Positions 26,302 to 36,535 of a DNA stretch of 64,000 nt are shown here, in pieces. The position numbers were made by a program, and so were the translations under genes. The stretch covers positions 100,142-164,141 of the forward strand of contig CACZFM010000001.1 in assembly GCA_902780495.1 (NCBI GenBank), given 5' to 3'. The DNA is from an uncultured Bacteroidales bacterium (lineage in GTDB: Bacteria > Bacteroidota > Bacteroidia > Bacteroidales > Paludibacteraceae). The notes below the pieces were generated by a model, which saw nothing but the letters and a program-made list of their open reading frames with translations, had not been told where the DNA came from and searched no databases. Every line of letters starts with the position of its first letter. The first letter of the stretch is position 1.

Positions 26302-27168
26302 TCAGTTTCCGTAAGGGATATTGTCGATGAGCCGCACCGGTCCGCAATAGACAGTGATACATCCGATGGCGTGCTCAAAAGTATCGGTGGGCAAGAGGGT
26401 GGTTTGGTCAACAATCTCGTAATACTCCACTTCCAATCCATCGACTGCATTGACGGCATCAATGACACGCTGCTGCACTTTGGCAACAGTAGCGCCTTTC
26501 TCCTTCGCCCAGTTCTGCGACTCGAACAGGATACGCGAGATATTGACCGCAGTAGTTTTCTCCTCGTCGGAGAGGCGTTCGTTGCGGCTGGACATGGCGA
26601 GTCCGGAAGCTTCGCGCACGATGGGACAACCGAAGATGCGCAAGGAACCGAATGTGCCTGCGAGTTCGCTGCGCTCCACCATATAACGGAGGATGGCCAG
26701 CTGCTGGAAGTCCTTTTCGCCGAAATAGGCTCTGTCGGGCTGCACGAGGTAGAAGAGCCGGCTAACGACCTGCACAACTCCGTTGAAATGCCCAGGGCGC
26801 ATCTTGCCTTCCATGACTTTGTCCAGTCCGGCAAAGTCGAAACTGAAGGTTTGTGCCATCTCTTCCGCCGTGTACATCTCTTCCGGCGCAGGAGCGAAGA
26901 CATAATGCGCGCCGATGTTGGATAGGAGCTCGGCATCCCTCTTCAGGTTACGCGGGTACTTGGCGAGGTCTTCCTTGTTGTTAAACTGAGTGGGATTGAC
27001 GAAAACAGAGACAAAACATACGTCGTTTTCGCTCACTGCCCGTCTGACGAGACTGGCATGTCCTTCGTGCAAAGCGCCCATAGTCGGGACTAGTCCGATG
27101 GATTTGTTCAAGGTCTTGCACGCCTCCACTTGCTGGAGCAATTCTTGCTTGGTTGTGATGATTTGCAT
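26302..27168 (-). CDS. panC: Pantoate--beta-alanine ligase
   Basis: PanC condenses pantoate and beta-alanine with ATP to make pantothenate. The 288-residue protein has VPTMGALHEGHASLVRRA with the HxGH ATP-binding motif, VFVNPTQFNNKEDL, FGEKDFQQLAILR, PIVREASGLAMSSRN and a short C-terminal domain. Length is normal. It is divergent from the glycogen synthase gene and followed closely by pdxB. Confidence 0.96.
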   Translation of the reverse strand: MQIITTKQELLQQVEACKTLNKSIGLVPTMGALHEGHASLVRRAVSENDVCFVSVFVNPTQFNNKEDLAKYPRNLKRDAELLSNIGAHYVFAPAPEEMYTAEEMAQTFSFDFAGLDKVMEGKMRPGHFNGVVQVVSRLFYLVQPDRAYFGEKDFQQLAILRYMVERSELAGTFGSLRIFGCPIVREASGLAMSSRNERLSDEEKTTAVNISRILFESQNWAKEKGATVAKVQQRVIDAVNAVDGLEVEYYEIVDQTTLLPTDTFEHAIGCITVYCGPVRLIDNIPYGN

Positions 27169-27191
27169 ACGATTTTTTCCAAAAAACGGGG

Positions 27192-27222
27192 CAAAGGTAC
27201 TGCTTTTTTGCGAAAAAACAAA
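27192..27222 (-). promoter_or_regulatory. Promoter of panC
   Basis: On the minus strand, TTTG at 27219-27222, a 19-nt spacer and TACCTTTG at 27192-27199 lie 23 nt upstream of the panC ATG. Confidence 0.72.
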
Positions 27223-27240
27223 AAAAAAAGAACAAAAATA

Positions 27241-27271
27241 GTTGAAATATCATTTTTTTTTTGTACCTTTG
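27241..27271 (+). promoter_or_regulatory. Promoter of the glycogen synthase gene
   Basis: GTTG at 27241-27244, a 19-nt spacer and TACCTTTG at 27264-27271 precede the ATG at 27308. It is divergent from the panC promoter. Confidence 0.68.
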
Positions 27272-27307
27272 CAGTGGGAATTTGTATTTACGCCAAAAGA
27301 TAAGCCT

Positions 27308-28141
27308 ATGAAAGAGTCAAAACGTATCCTTTTTATCTCTCAGGAGATTTATCCCTATCTGGAAGAAGAAACGCGCGTTCGTATGCTGAACAGACGCCTG
27401 CCGGAGTATTTCCAGTCACACGGATATGAGACGCGCACGTTCATGCCGAAGTTCGGTGAGATAAACGAACGGAGAAACCAGTTGCATGAAGTGATCCGCC
27501 TGTCGGGGATAAACCTTATCATCAACGATACGGACCATCCTTTGCTTATCAAGGTGGCGAGTATCCAGTCCGCCCGTCTGCAGATATACTTCATCGACAA
27601 CGATGACTATTTCCACCGTCGCAAAGGCCTGGCAGACGAGCACGGCGAAGAATACAAAGACAATGACGAACGCTGCATATTCTTCGGCCGTAGCGTGCTG
27701 GAAACGGTTCGCAAACTGCGTTGGACTCCGGATATGATTGTATGCTCGGGCTGGATTGGTGCGCTGATTCCGCTGTATATGAAGAAAGCGTATGCGGACA
27801 CACCGTTCTTTGCCAATACGAAAGTGGTGCTTTCGCTTGACAATCAGACCTATAAGACACCCTTCTCGACCAAGTTTACAGAGAAACTGCTGATAGACGG
27901 TGTGAAACATACGGACGTGCGCAGTATAGCGGATTTCCCAGTCGGCTACGAAGAACTCATGCGTCTGGCAATCGATAACTCTGATGCCATCATCATGGCA
28001 ACGGACGGAATCAACCAGCGTGTGCAGAACTATGCAGAGACAAGCCGCAAACCTATTATGACCAATGAAGATGATGACCCACAAAAGTACATGGATTTCT
28101 TTGATAGTCTTCTTGCTGCTGACCAGCCTGAACAGTTGTAA
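27308..28141 (+). CDS. Glycogen/starch synthase N-terminal-type protein (GT5)
   Basis: This 277-residue protein matches the GT5 starch-synthase catalytic N-terminal domain: ILFISQEIYPYLEEETRVRM, YETRTFMPKFGEINERRNQL, RCIFFGRSVLETVRKLRW and MIVCSGWIGALIPLYMKKAY. Full glycogen synthases are near 480 residues. Bacteroidota commonly encode this half-length form next to panC, so it is probably not a truncation. Activity on ADP- or UDP-glucose is inferred. The start at 27308 lies after the promoter. Its last 77 nt overlap DUF4270. Confidence 0.82.
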   Translation: MKESKRILFISQEIYPYLEEETRVRMLNRRLPEYFQSHGYETRTFMPKFGEINERRNQLHEVIRLSGINLIINDTDHPLLIKVASIQSARLQIYFIDNDDYFHRRKGLADEHGEEYKDNDERCIFFGRSVLETVRKLRWTPDMIVCSGWIGALIPLYMKKAYADTPFFANTKVVLSLDNQTYKTPFSTKFTEKLLIDGVKHTDVRSIADFPVGYEELMRLAIDNSDAIIMATDGINQRVQNYAETSRKPIMTNEDDDPQKYMDFFDSLLAADQPEQL

Positions 28142-29507
28142 GGACGATGTGTCGCAAGCCGGCAGCTCTTCCCTGTCTCAAGACGAGGAAGTGATTGTGT
28201 GTTCCGACACCCTGCGTAATATCATATCCGACAATATACCGGCTCAACCTGCCTGCTCCACTCCCGACTCGTTCCTGTTGGGTGAGGTACGTACGACGGA
28301 TTTCGGTACACTCAATGCGGTTATGCTGACCCAGTTGGCGGCCCCTGAGGGTTGGGTGTATCCGGAAGCTTCGGAGTTAGACTCGGTCTGCCTGTATGTA
28401 TATTACCGCTCGTGGTTCGGCGACGGCAATTCTCCGATGGCTCTGGCCGCGTATGAGATAGACCGTGAACCACTGTCGTATGATTCGGTGTATCCGTCGA
28501 ATGTGCCGGTGAGCCGTTTCTGCTCGATGGAGGATAGTACGCGCATGATGGACCGCGATGCCGTCTTTTCGCCCAATCGCCCCACCGATTCCATCTATTC
28601 ATCGGTGGCTCAGGCCAACATACCGTTCATACGCCTGCGGCTCAGCGACCGCTATGCAGAACGTATGTTCCGTATCCGCGACTTCTCCAGCCAACAAGCG
28701 TTCGACCGGCAGTTCCCCGGTCTGATGCTATGTTCGTCATACGGCGCCTCTGCAGCATTGTATGTCAGCACGTTTTGTATCACGATTCACTATCATTACA
28801 CCTACTCTGTGGGCGATGAGACCAAGACGCTGGCAGATACGAAGACATTCTATTCGAACAAGGAAATCAAGCAGTTAAGCCGCTATGAGCATAAGAATCA
28901 AACGGAGGTTTTCGAGCGCCTTTCCGAGGATACAACCGTGAACTATGTGCTTTCGCCGTCCAATATTTACTGCCGCCTTACTATTCCGATGCAGGAAATC
29001 AAGCGACAGATTAAAGAACAGACTCAAAACCGCAACGTGTATGTCAACCTTGCCCAACTCCAATTGGATGTTCTCAACGGCGATTCCAAGGGGGCCAAAG
29101 AGGATAACTGGATGCGTCCGGCAGAGAGTATGATGCTGGTGGAAGAAAGCGAATACGAAAAAGTGTTCAGTTCGGGACGCTTTACATCGGATACGGCAAC
29201 TATTTACAGCAGTTTGCTGTCCGAATACGATACGATAACTTCCGCCTATCGGTACTATTACGATTTCGATTTGTCGTATCACTTCACCCAGATGTTGCAC
29301 AAGGACAGGTTTAATGACACGATTCGGATGATACTTGTTCCTGTGGATCTGGAGTTTACCGCGTCTTTATCCGGTAATTACGCCGTATCTATCCGCATGA
29401 AGCAAGCCGCATCTGCCACCAAGATTCGCAGTTCGCGCAGTCCGCAGACACCGATGGATATAGAGATGGTGTATAGCGGATTTACGAATACGATTATAGG
29501 TCACTAA
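28065..29507 (+). CDS. DUF4270 lipoprotein
   Basis: This 480-residue Bacteroidota lipoprotein has the signal peptide ISLIVFLLLTSLNSC, and lipidation is expected at that cysteine. Recognisable DUF4270 features are SFLLGEVRTTDFGTLNAVML near residue 70, ELDSVCLYVYYRSWFGD, and a C-terminal LVPVDLEFTASLSGNYAVS. Function is unknown. The signal peptide is encoded in a different frame within the last 77 nt of the glycogen synthase gene, which implies coupled expression. A strong terminator follows. Confidence 0.82.
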   Translation: MKMMTHKSTWISLIVFLLLTSLNSCKDDVSQAGSSSLSQDEEVIVCSDTLRNIISDNIPAQPACSTPDSFLLGEVRTTDFGTLNAVMLTQLAAPEGWVYPEASELDSVCLYVYYRSWFGDGNSPMALAAYEIDREPLSYDSVYPSNVPVSRFCSMEDSTRMMDRDAVFSPNRPTDSIYSSVAQANIPFIRLRLSDRYAERMFRIRDFSSQQAFDRQFPGLMLCSSYGASAALYVSTFCITIHYHYTYSVGDETKTLADTKTFYSNKEIKQLSRYEHKNQTEVFERLSEDTTVNYVLSPSNIYCRLTIPMQEIKRQIKEQTQNRNVYVNLAQLQLDVLNGDSKGAKEDNWMRPAESMMLVEESEYEKVFSSGRFTSDTATIYSSLLSEYDTITSAYRYYYDFDLSYHFTQMLHKDRFNDTIRMILVPVDLEFTASLSGNYAVSIRMKQAASATKIRSSRSPQTPMDIEMVYSGFTNTIIGH

Positions 29508-29531
29508 TATATATTATATATAAGGTGTAAC

Positions 29532-29562
29532 AAAAAGCGACCCACAATGTGAGTCGCTTTTT
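29532..29562. terminator. Bidirectional terminator
   Basis: AAAAAGCGAC and GTCGCTTTTT form a long stem around a short, partly paired centre between convergent DUF4270 and gcvH. The A and T runs serve both directions. Confidence 0.88.
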
Positions 29563-29580
29563 AAGTCGGGACGAAAGAAC

Positions 29581-29955
29581 TTAAAGGATGGCCTGATAAC
29601 CGGCTGCGTCAAGCAGGTCGTTCAACTCTGCAGCATCTTTCATGGCAATCTTAATCATCCAACCTTCACCATAAGGATCGTTGTTCACCAATTCGGGCTG
29701 GTCGTTCAGAGCTTCGTTGAACTCAAGGACTTCACCCGTTACAGGCATGTTGAGGTCGCTGACCGTCTTAACGGCTTCTACAGAGCCGAACGTTTCGTCT
29801 TTACCAACGGTTTCGCCAACGGTGTTAACATCAACGAAAACGATTTCACCCAGTTCGGACTGAGCATAATCGGTGATACCTACATACGCCTCGTTACCTT
29901 CGACGCGAATCCACTCATGGTCTTTCGTGTACTTGAGATTAGTGGGAGTGTTCAT
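29581..29955 (-). CDS. gcvH: Glycine cleavage system H protein
   Basis: GcvH carries the aminomethyl group on a lipoyl arm between the P and T proteins. The 124-residue protein has [20 protein letters not shown], the lipoylation site [11 protein letters not shown] with K63, [20 protein letters not shown] and YGEGWMIKI. Length is normal. No other gcv gene is in the window. It stands alone between the terminator and gldJ. Confidence 0.96.
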   Translation of the reverse strand: MNTPTNLKYTKDHEWIRVEGNEAYVGITDYAQSELGEIVFVDVNTVGETVGKDETFGSVEAVKTVSDLNMPVTGEVLEFNEALNDQPELVNNDPYGEGWMIKIAMKDAAELNDLLDAAGYQAIL

Positions 29956-29990
29956 AATACAATGTTTGTTTTTATTATTAGTGTAATGAA

Positions 29991-31613
29991 TTATTTACTA
30001 TTCATCTTCTCTACGCGTTGTTCACCCAAGATGGACATAGCGCAACGGAAGCCGATGGTGTTGGACGACTTGTCCTGTGCCATATAGCGACGCGTGGAAG
30101 GATTGAGCCAATAGATGCGGTCTTTCCACGAACCGCCCTTGTAGACACGGCTCTCTTTAGTGATGCGCGGCACAAGAATATCAGATGGGTCAACTCTGAA
30201 TCGGGTGGTATCTATCTCGGCTTCTACATAACGCAACATGGACAGCGAATCGCGCTCCAAGGGATAGTCGGTGTCGATGATAGAGGCCAAGTCACCGTCT
30301 TTCCAGTCTCGTTTATCGTCCTTCGAAGCAAAGGTTACTTCAGCACATCCGACGGAGTCAAGCACCAGTTTGCCGCGCTCGTCACGCATAGGCTGGGTGA
30401 AGATGTTACCGCGGAAGGAGTTGTATTCAGATGTCTCTTGGTAGGAAGTCTCACGATATACATCCAAAACCCATTCCGACACGTTACCTGCCATATTATA
30501 CAGACCAAAGTCGTTAGGCATAAAGGCATCTACGGGGCCGGTGATTACATAGTCATCATTCAAGGCACCACTTGTACCCATCATGTCACCGCGTCCGCGA
30601 ACGAAGTTAGCCTGCAGACGGCCGATGTTCTCCTTACTCAAATCACGCGGATGATAACCCGACCAGGGATAAATCTTGCCTTCTATGGTCAGTCCGTCCT
30701 CACCGGCAATAGGAGCATATGCGGCAAATTCCCATTCCGCCTCGGTGGGCAGACGGAAACCGATAACCATCACACCATCCGCGGAATTGATTTTACGGGG
30801 CTCTCCGTAACTATCCAAACGCGGATGACGGCCGAACTCAGGCATATAATCGGAGTAGAGATATTTTTCCGTGTTAAATACAAACTTGTCGCGAACCCAC
30901 TCGTATGACGGACGATATACATACAGAGAATCCTCCGGATCATCGGGGTTCACTACGGCATAGGCATCCATCGTGTAACCGGGGTTGTTGTTTTCCCACT
31001 CTTCTACAGCATCTTCTTCGATGGGCAGCAGTTTGTCAAAAGGAGGATTCTGGATGGCACCGCACTGCACGAGTTTCAATTCATTCACGCGGTCTGTACG
31101 CCAACGGCAGTAAGCCATTGCCTGATTCCAACTAACACCAACAACGGGGTAGAAGCTATACGCGGGATGGCGGAAATAGTACTCCAGGTAAGGCTCGTTG
31201 TAAGCCATTTCTTCACGCCATACGGTTGTGTCAGGGAGCGCTTTTTTGTACAGCGACGGTCTGGAAGCTCCAAACACCATGCTCATCCAATGCACGTACT
31301 CATTCCAATCAAGGTTCGTCACTTCATACTTGTCCATGTAGAACGAACTTACGGTCAAGGAACGGTTGGCATTATTACGAGGAGCCGTGATAAACTCATC
31401 CTTTTCGCCAATCGGGAAGGATCCTCCTTCTACAATTACCATACTCAAGGGAATACCGGCATCTACGCCTTCGTAAGCTTGAAAGTTTGTTGTTTTCTTG
31501 TCGAAATAACTCCAACCGGTAGCATGTGATACTTTTGTGTTCAGTTCACGTTGATTACAAGCCGTCAGCATAACGGCAACCAGCACGAGTCCAATTTGAA
31601 ATACTTTGTTCAT
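29991..31613 (-). CDS. gldJ: Gliding motility/type IX secretion lipoprotein GldJ
   Basis: GldJ is a lipoprotein with a formylglycine-generating-enzyme-like (SUMF1) domain that is needed for the type IX secretion/gliding machinery in Bacteroidota. The 540-residue protein has the signal peptide [13 protein letters not shown], then [56 protein letters not shown] and [17 protein letters not shown]. The C-terminal [20 protein letters not shown] and [11 protein letters not shown] are characteristic of GldJ rather than GldK. The ATG at 31613 (MNKVFQIGL) gives a proper signal peptide. It supports the interpretation of the sorting domains at 39-49 kb. Confidence 0.88.
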   Translation of the reverse strand: MNKVFQIGLVLVAVMLTACNQRELNTKVSHATGWSYFDKKTTNFQAYEGVDAGIPLSMVIVEGGSFPIGEKDEFITAPRNNANRSLTVSSFYMDKYEVTNLDWNEYVHWMSMVFGASRPSLYKKALPDTTVWREEMAYNEPYLEYYFRHPAYSFYPVVGVSWNQAMAYCRWRTDRVNELKLVQCGAIQNPPFDKLLPIEEDAVEEWENNNPGYTMDAYAVVNPDDPEDSLYVYRPSYEWVRDKFVFNTEKYLYSDYMPEFGRHPRLDSYGEPRKINSADGVMVIGFRLPTEAEWEFAAYAPIAGEDGLTIEGKIYPWSGYHPRDLSKENIGRLQANFVRGRGDMMGTSGALNDDYVITGPVDAFMPNDFGLYNMAGNVSEWVLDVYRETSYQETSEYNSFRGNIFTQPMRDERGKLVLDSVGCAEVTFASKDDKRDWKDGDLASIIDTDYPLERDSLSMLRYVEAEIDTTRFRVDPSDILVPRITKESRVYKGGSWKDRIYWLNPSTRRYMAQDKSSNTIGFRCAMSILGEQRVEKMNSK

Positions 31614-31946
31614 ATTCTTCGATTTACAATACTCCGTTTTACTACGTTTTTTATCTCTTTTTTCCCTACATTCCGGCAGGTCCAAAACCCTTTTTAGGGC
31701 AGAAAAAAGAGATGCTCTTACAATTCAGCCCGCAAAGTTACGGTTTTTTTTCGAAATAATCTAATCTTTTTGCAAAAATCTTTCTAAAAAATACGTTTTT
31801 TAGCAAAAAATGCCTTTTTTCGCATAAATAATACGCTTTTAAGATGGAAATATGGCTTTTTTTTTGTACCTTTGCCGCCGATTTCGAAAGAAGGGCTACC
31901 ACTTGTTTCGGAATAAACACAAAAATCAAGGAAAGAAATCGAAAAT
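31614..31946. promoter_or_regulatory. Intergenic region with divergent -7 boxes for gldJ and folP
   Basis: This 333-nt AT-rich gap holds no supported gene. On the minus strand TAACTTTG at 31733-31740 probably serves gldJ through a leader of about 120 nt. On the plus strand TACCTTTG at 31867-31874 probably serves folP. Neither has a clear TTTG -33 box. A small CCC/GGG inverted repeat with a T-rich loop lies near 31690. Confidence 0.5.
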
Positions 31947-32792
31947 ATGCAGCAATTTTCTGTTCGAATCGGGCAACGGCTTCTGGAATGGAATCGACCA
32001 ATCGTGATGGGTATTGTCAATGTCACCCCGGATAGTTTTTCCGTTCATTGTTCTTCCTGTACGGAGGCGGCAGTCTTGGCGTCTGTTACTATGGCAGTGC
32101 AACAAGGGGCTTCGATATTGGATATCGGAGGATATAGTACACGTCCCGGAGCCGTTGAGGTGTCGGAAGACGAGGAATATGATCGTCTGGAGGTGGCTCT
32201 CCGTACGATTCGTAATCATTATCCGGATATGCCGCTTTCTGTTGATACGTTTCGTAGCAGGGTGGCAGAGCGCGTGATGAATAGGTTTGGAGATATTATT
32301 ATCAATGATGTATCCGGAGGAGAATGGGATTCGGAGATGTTCGCTTTTGTTTCGCGCAGTCGCGTACCTTATATATTAACGCATACGGGATGGCAGGATA
32401 TCCATCAGTCCTTGCGCCCTCGTCGCTATGAGGATATTCTCTCCGAAGTGCTTGATTTCTTTCAAACCCGAATTGACTGTCTTTCGCGGACGGGGGTAAC
32501 GGATATCATCTTGGATCCCGGTTTCGGACTCGGTAAAACGGTGGAGGAGAGTTATTGTCTCCTTCGGCATCTTGATTTATTCCAAACGTTCCGTCTTCCT
32601 GTCTTGGCGGGTTTGTCGCGTAAGTCTATGTTTTTTAAACCTCTTGGCATCACGCCTATGCAGGCTCTTAATGCTACCACGGCCGGCAATATGTTGGCTT
32701 TGGAGCGTGGCGCCTCCATTTTGCGGGTGCATGATGTCTGTGAAGCGCAGCAGGCCGTTCAGATATATTGTTTAACCCATCAAAACGACTAA
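31947..32792 (+). CDS. folP: Dihydropteroate synthase
   Basis: FolP joins p-aminobenzoate to dihydropterin pyrophosphate in folate synthesis. The 281-residue protein has IVMGIVNVTPDSFS, the GASILDIGGYSTRPGAVEVS block, PLSVDTFRSRVAERVM, IIINDVSGGEWD, IILDPGFGLGKTVEESYCLL and VLAGLSRKSMF. The usual MH dipeptide reads TH in YILTHTG. The start MQQFSVRIGQR follows a promoter box. cdaA starts 6 nt downstream, a pairing usual in Bacteroidota. Confidence 0.95.
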   Translation: MQQFSVRIGQRLLEWNRPIVMGIVNVTPDSFSVHCSSCTEAAVLASVTMAVQQGASILDIGGYSTRPGAVEVSEDEEYDRLEVALRTIRNHYPDMPLSVDTFRSRVAERVMNRFGDIIINDVSGGEWDSEMFAFVSRSRVPYILTHTGWQDIHQSLRPRRYEDILSEVLDFFQTRIDCLSRTGVTDIILDPGFGLGKTVEESYCLLRHLDLFQTFRLPVLAGLSRKSMFFKPLGITPMQALNATTAGNMLALERGASILRVHDVCEAQQAVQIYCLTHQND

Positions 32793-32798
32793 ACTGAT

Positions 32799-33611
32799 AT
32801 GTTTCCCGATTTCTCAGTTCGCGACCTAATAGATATACTGCTCGTTGCCACCATTCTTTACGGAGTCTTTCGCTTGCTTCGCCGGAGTGGTGCTGTCAAT
32901 CTCTTTTGGGGCATCCTTGCTTTTCTTGTCGCTTGGTGGGTGGTTAGTTTTCTTTTGCGTTTGGAGTTGACGGGTGCGCTTTTCGACCATATCATATCCG
33001 TCGGGGCTATTGCCATCATTGTCATTTTCCAGAGCGAGATACGTGGTTTCTTCTATCGCATCGGTTTTCGTATGGGCCGTTTGAGTAAGGTTTTTCGGAA
33101 TAGTCCGGCAGAAATCACGCAGGAGGTATTAGAGGAAGTTGTGAAAGCTTGTGTCAGGATGTCTGAATCCAAGACGGGGGCTTTGATTGTCCTGACGCGC
33201 CAGCAAGCTTTGGGCGAGTATGCCGATTCGGGGGAAATCCTGATGGCACGTGTATCGGCACGGCTTATTGAGAATATATTTTTCAAGAACACTCCTTTAC
33301 ATGACGGTGCGCTTATCATCCATCGTGGCAAGTTATTCAGTGCCGCATGTATTCTTCCTATTTCTTCCAACCATGATTTGCCAAAGGCGTATGGCCTTCG
33401 CCACCGCTCTGCGATGGGAATAACGGAGCAAACCGATGCTGTCGCTATTGTTGTCTCGGAGGAGACCGGACGAATCTCGGTGGCATTTGGAGGAGTGATG
33501 CACTATGTGGAGCGGGAAGATTTGATGGAGAATCTGCGGATGATAATGGGCTTGAAAGGACAGGAAATGCAGGATAATCACATTTTTTCGGCAAAAAACT
33601 TGCAGGAATAA
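32799..33611 (+). CDS. cdaA: Diadenylate cyclase CdaA
   Basis: CdaA makes the second messenger c-di-AMP from ATP. The 270-residue membrane protein has three N-terminal transmembrane segments (IDILLVATILYGVFRLL, LFWGILAFLVAWWVVSFLL, ISVGAIAIIVIFQSEI). The DAC domain carries the catalytic DGA motif in PLHDGALII (D169) and the RHR motif at 201-203 in LRHRSAMGITE. It is full length and probably co-transcribed with folP. Confidence 0.95.
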   Translation: MFPDFSVRDLIDILLVATILYGVFRLLRRSGAVNLFWGILAFLVAWWVVSFLLRLELTGALFDHIISVGAIAIIVIFQSEIRGFFYRIGFRMGRLSKVFRNSPAEITQEVLEEVVKACVRMSESKTGALIVLTRQQALGEYADSGEILMARVSARLIENIFFKNTPLHDGALIIHRGKLFSAACILPISSNHDLPKAYGLRHRSAMGITEQTDAVAIVVSEETGRISVAFGGVMHYVEREDLMENLRMIMGLKGQEMQDNHIFSAKNLQE

Positions 33612-33630
33612 CAGGAAAAGAGTACCTTTG
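33599..33630 (+). promoter_or_regulatory. Promoter of metG
   Basis: CTTG at 33599-33602 (inside the end of cdaA), a 20-nt spacer and TACCTTTG at 33623-33630 lie 41 nt upstream of metG. Confidence 0.68.
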
Positions 33631-33671
33631 CACTCCATTTTCGGATAACACTATATACAATATAATATACT

Positions 33672-35747
33672 ATGTCATTCAAACGAACTTTAGTTACTTC
33701 GGCGCTTCCGTACGCCAATGGTCCCGTCCATATCGGGCATATGGCAGGTGTCTATATCCCTGCCGACATTTATGTTCGCTACCTGCGTATGCGCGGTGAG
33801 GATGTGCTCTTCATTGGTGGCAGTGACGAGCATGGGGTGCCTGTCACTATCCGTGCCCGCAAGGAAGGGATTACCACGCAGGAAGTGGTGGACCGTTACC
33901 ATTCTCTCATTAAGAAAAGCTTTGAAGAGTTTGGGATTTCTTTCGACATCTATTCGCGCACGACTAGTGCCATTCATCATCAGTTTGCCTCTGATTTCTT
34001 CCGCAAACTCTACGATGAAGGCAAGTTTATAGAGCAGACCACCGAGCAGTTCTACGATCCGGAGACAGGACATTTCCTCACCGACCGTAATATCCGTGGT
34101 GAGTGTCCTCATTGTCATGCGCAGGGTGCGTATGGCGACCAGTGCGAAAAATGCGGAGCAACTCTGTCGCCGGAGGAACTGATTAACCCGTACAATGCCG
34201 AAACAGGCAACGCCCTTGTCAAGAAGCCTACTTCTCATTGGTATCTGCCTTTGGATAAGTATCAGCCTTGGCTCGAAGATTGGATTTTGAATAACCACAA
34301 GGAGTGGCGCCAGAATGTGTACGGACAGTGCAAGTCCTGGCTTGACGGAGGCTTACGTCCCCGTGCCGTGACGCGTGACCTCGATTGGGGTATTCCTGTT
34401 CCTGTCGAAGGGGCAGAGGGCAAGGTCCTTTATGTGTGGTTTGATGCACCGATTGGTTATATCTCCAACACGAAAGAGCTTTGTGACGCACATCCCGACA
34501 AGTATGGCACTTGGGAGAAATGGTGGAAGGACCAAGACACGCGTCTGGTGCATTTCATTGGTAAGGACAATATTGTTTTCCATTGCATTGTCTTCCCGTC
34601 TATGCTTAAGGCGGATGGGTCTTATATCTTGCCGGACAATGTGCCTGGTAATGAGTTTCTTAATTTGGAAGGAGACAAAATATCCACATCCCGCAATTGG
34701 GCGGTATGGTTGAATGAATATTTGGTTGATTTTCCCGGGAAACAGGATGTGTTGCGCTACGTGCTTACGGCCAATGCACCGGAGACCAAGGACAATGATT
34801 TCACGTGGGCGGACTTTCAGGCGCGCAACAACAACGAACTCGTTGCCATCTACGGCAATTTCGTCAACCGTGCCTTTGTGCTCACCCAGAAGTACTTTGA
34901 GGGTCGTGTGCCCAAGGCTGGGCAGTTGACAGACTATGACCGTCAGACCATGGACGAGTTCCTTGCCGTGCAGAAGCAGTTAGAGGAACTGCTGGCTAAC
35001 TTCCGTTTCCGCGATGCACAGAAAGAGGCAATGAACATGGCGCGCATAGGTAACAAGTATCTTGCGGATATGGAGCCTTGGAAACTCATCAAAACCGACC
35101 CTGAACGTACGGCAACGGTGCTCAATCTGTCCTTGCAGATTGCTGCTAACTTGGAGATAGCGTTCCGTCCGTTCCTGCCGTTCTCCAGTGCCAAACTGCG
35201 TGAGATGTTGTGCCTGCCTGAAGCCAATTGGGCGCATCTTGGGCACTTCAACCTGATGAAAGAAGGGCAGGCGCTGGGTGAAATCTCTTTACTCTTCGAG
35301 AAATTGGAGGACAGCGCTATTCAGCCTCAGCTTGACCGCCTTGATCGTATCCGCCATGAGAACGAGGAACGTCAGCGCGAGGAGGAGATGAAGCAGTGGC
35401 GTCCTTCGGAACTTAAAGCCGCTACCTCTATTGACGAATTTGATAAGATGGATATCCGTGTCGCTACCGTTCTTGAGTGCAAACCCGTGAAGAAGTCCGA
35501 ACGTCTTTTGGAGTTCCGTTTGGATGATGGCATGGGCGGAAGAACTATCCTTAGTGGTATCGCTCAGAGCTATCCCGATCCGTCCGTATTGGTCGGAAAG
35601 CAGGTGCTCTTCATCGCCAATTTCCCGCCGAGAAAGATGATGGGAATAGAGTCGCAGGGCATGATTCTCAGTGCGGTGAATGCCGATGGAAAGTTGGTGG
35701 TTACCACGGTCAGCCGTGAGGTGAAGAACGGTGTACAGGTAGGTTGA
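33672..35747 (+). CDS. metG: Methionyl-tRNA synthetase
   Basis: MetG charges tRNA-Met. The 691-residue protein is the two-part bacterial form. The class I motif HIGH appears in [11 protein letters not shown] near residue 20, a zinc-binding [17 protein letters not shown] sits at about 145, and the KMSKS loop reads KISTS at about 335. The C-terminal EMAP-like tRNA-binding domain begins near [17 protein letters not shown] at about residue 585, with [11 protein letters not shown] and [16 protein letters not shown]. No anomalies were noted. Confidence 0.97.
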   Translation: MSFKRTLVTSALPYANGPVHIGHMAGVYIPADIYVRYLRMRGEDVLFIGGSDEHGVPVTIRARKEGITTQEVVDRYHSLIKKSFEEFGISFDIYSRTTSAIHHQFASDFFRKLYDEGKFIEQTTEQFYDPETGHFLTDRNIRGECPHCHAQGAYGDQCEKCGATLSPEELINPYNAETGNALVKKPTSHWYLPLDKYQPWLEDWILNNHKEWRQNVYGQCKSWLDGGLRPRAVTRDLDWGIPVPVEGAEGKVLYVWFDAPIGYISNTKELCDAHPDKYGTWEKWWKDQDTRLVHFIGKDNIVFHCIVFPSMLKADGSYILPDNVPGNEFLNLEGDKISTSRNWAVWLNEYLVDFPGKQDVLRYVLTANAPETKDNDFTWADFQARNNNELVAIYGNFVNRAFVLTQKYFEGRVPKAGQLTDYDRQTMDEFLAVQKQLEELLANFRFRDAQKEAMNMARIGNKYLADMEPWKLIKTDPERTATVLNLSLQIAANLEIAFRPFLPFSSAKLREMLCLPEANWAHLGHFNLMKEGQALGEISLLFEKLEDSAIQPQLDRLDRIRHENEERQREEEMKQWRPSELKAATSIDEFDKMDIRVATVLECKPVKKSERLLEFRLDDGMGGRTILSGIAQSYPDPSVLVGKQVLFIANFPPRKMMGIESQGMILSAVNADGKLVVTTVSREVKNGVQVG

Positions 35748-35753
35748 CCTGTG

Positions 35754-36425
35754 CTATCCTTTTGCTTGATTGGGTGTGCTGGACTGGCTCCAGTGCACCC
35801 AACCGTATATACAGTTCATGCACCAGAACACATGCTGTGCCACCATGCAGCCGTCACCGCGTTGCGCCCATAGTACGACGTAAAGTACATCCACGGTCAG
35901 CCAGATAATCCACTGCTCTCGGTAGGCCATTATCAGCAGTATTTGCCCCACAAACGCGGGCACGGTCGTAAATGCATCCAAATAGGGTGCCGTATCATTC
36001 GTGTAATGCGCAAGCACATATCCCGCCAGATAGGACACAATCGGCAGTACCAATACGATGGCCAGCCCTGTCCGTAGCGGCAGGCGGCGGGGCTGTACCT
36101 TGGCGCTTTGCCCATCTTTCTGTACCAGCCGTTGTTGCCAGCACCACACACCGTAAATCATCGTCACAAAATAATAGGCATTGATAATCAATGTCCCATA
36201 CAGATGTTGCTGATAGCAGAGTACACTATACGTCGCTATCTGCGAGAATCCGAACAGATAGGTCCATATACTTCCCTCTGCACACAGCACCACAGAACAG
36301 ATGCCCAGACAGCCGGACACCACCGACAGCCAGGTCTCCTCTGTCAGCCAACAGGTCACGGCTTGAACAGCCAGCCCTAAAGCGAGGAAACTATAACCCC
36401 AAACACTCAATTGACCTTGTTTCAC
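35754..36425 (-). CDS. PnuC-family transporter, probably thiamine (PnuT)
   Basis: This 223-residue inner-membrane protein has about seven hydrophobic segments. It matches the PnuC family with LFGFSQIATYSVLCYQQHLY, INAYYFVTMIYGVWCWQQR and YREQWIIWLTVDVLYVVLW. PnuC proteins facilitate vitamin uptake. Divergence from a TPP-riboswitch-controlled TonB receptor makes thiamine more likely than nicotinamide riboside, but this is inferred from context. The start is GTG at 36425, and a TACTTTTG box at 36430-36437 ends only 4 nt before it, so the mRNA may be nearly leaderless. A TTG five codons in is an alternative. Confidence 0.85.
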   Translation of the reverse strand: MKQGQLSVWGYSFLALGLAVQAVTCWLTEETWLSVVSGCLGICSVVLCAEGSIWTYLFGFSQIATYSVLCYQQHLYGTLIINAYYFVTMIYGVWCWQQRLVQKDGQSAKVQPRRLPLRTGLAIVLVLPIVSYLAGYVLAHYTNDTAPYLDAFTTVPAFVGQILLIMAYREQWIIWLTVDVLYVVLWAQRGDGCMVAQHVFWCMNCIYGWVHWSQSSTPNQAKG

Positions 36426-36429
36426 GCTG

Positions 36430-36437
36430 CAAAAGTA
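36430..36437 (-). promoter_or_regulatory. -7 box of pnuC
   Basis: TACTTTTG on the minus strand ends 4 nt upstream of the GTG start. This implies a transcript that begins at or next to the start codon. Confidence 0.5.
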
Positions 36438-36486
36438 CTGCTTTTTTCCGAATTATCCTATTATTTTCGCTAAAAATGCAAATAAA

Positions 36487-36518
36487 TTTGGTCGTTTCCT
36501 CAAAATACACTACCTTTG
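36487..36518 (+). promoter_or_regulatory. Promoter of the TPP-riboswitch transcript
   Basis: TTTG at 36487-36490, a 20-nt spacer and TACCTTTG at 36511-36518 lie just upstream of the riboswitch. Confidence 0.8.
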
Positions 36519-36535
36519 CACCGAATTTAGTTCTT

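Noticed and set aside
30018..30908. A 296-codon plus-strand frame opposite gldJ
   Set aside because: gldJ is well supported by lipobox and SUMF1 motifs; the opposite frame has no start context or homology.
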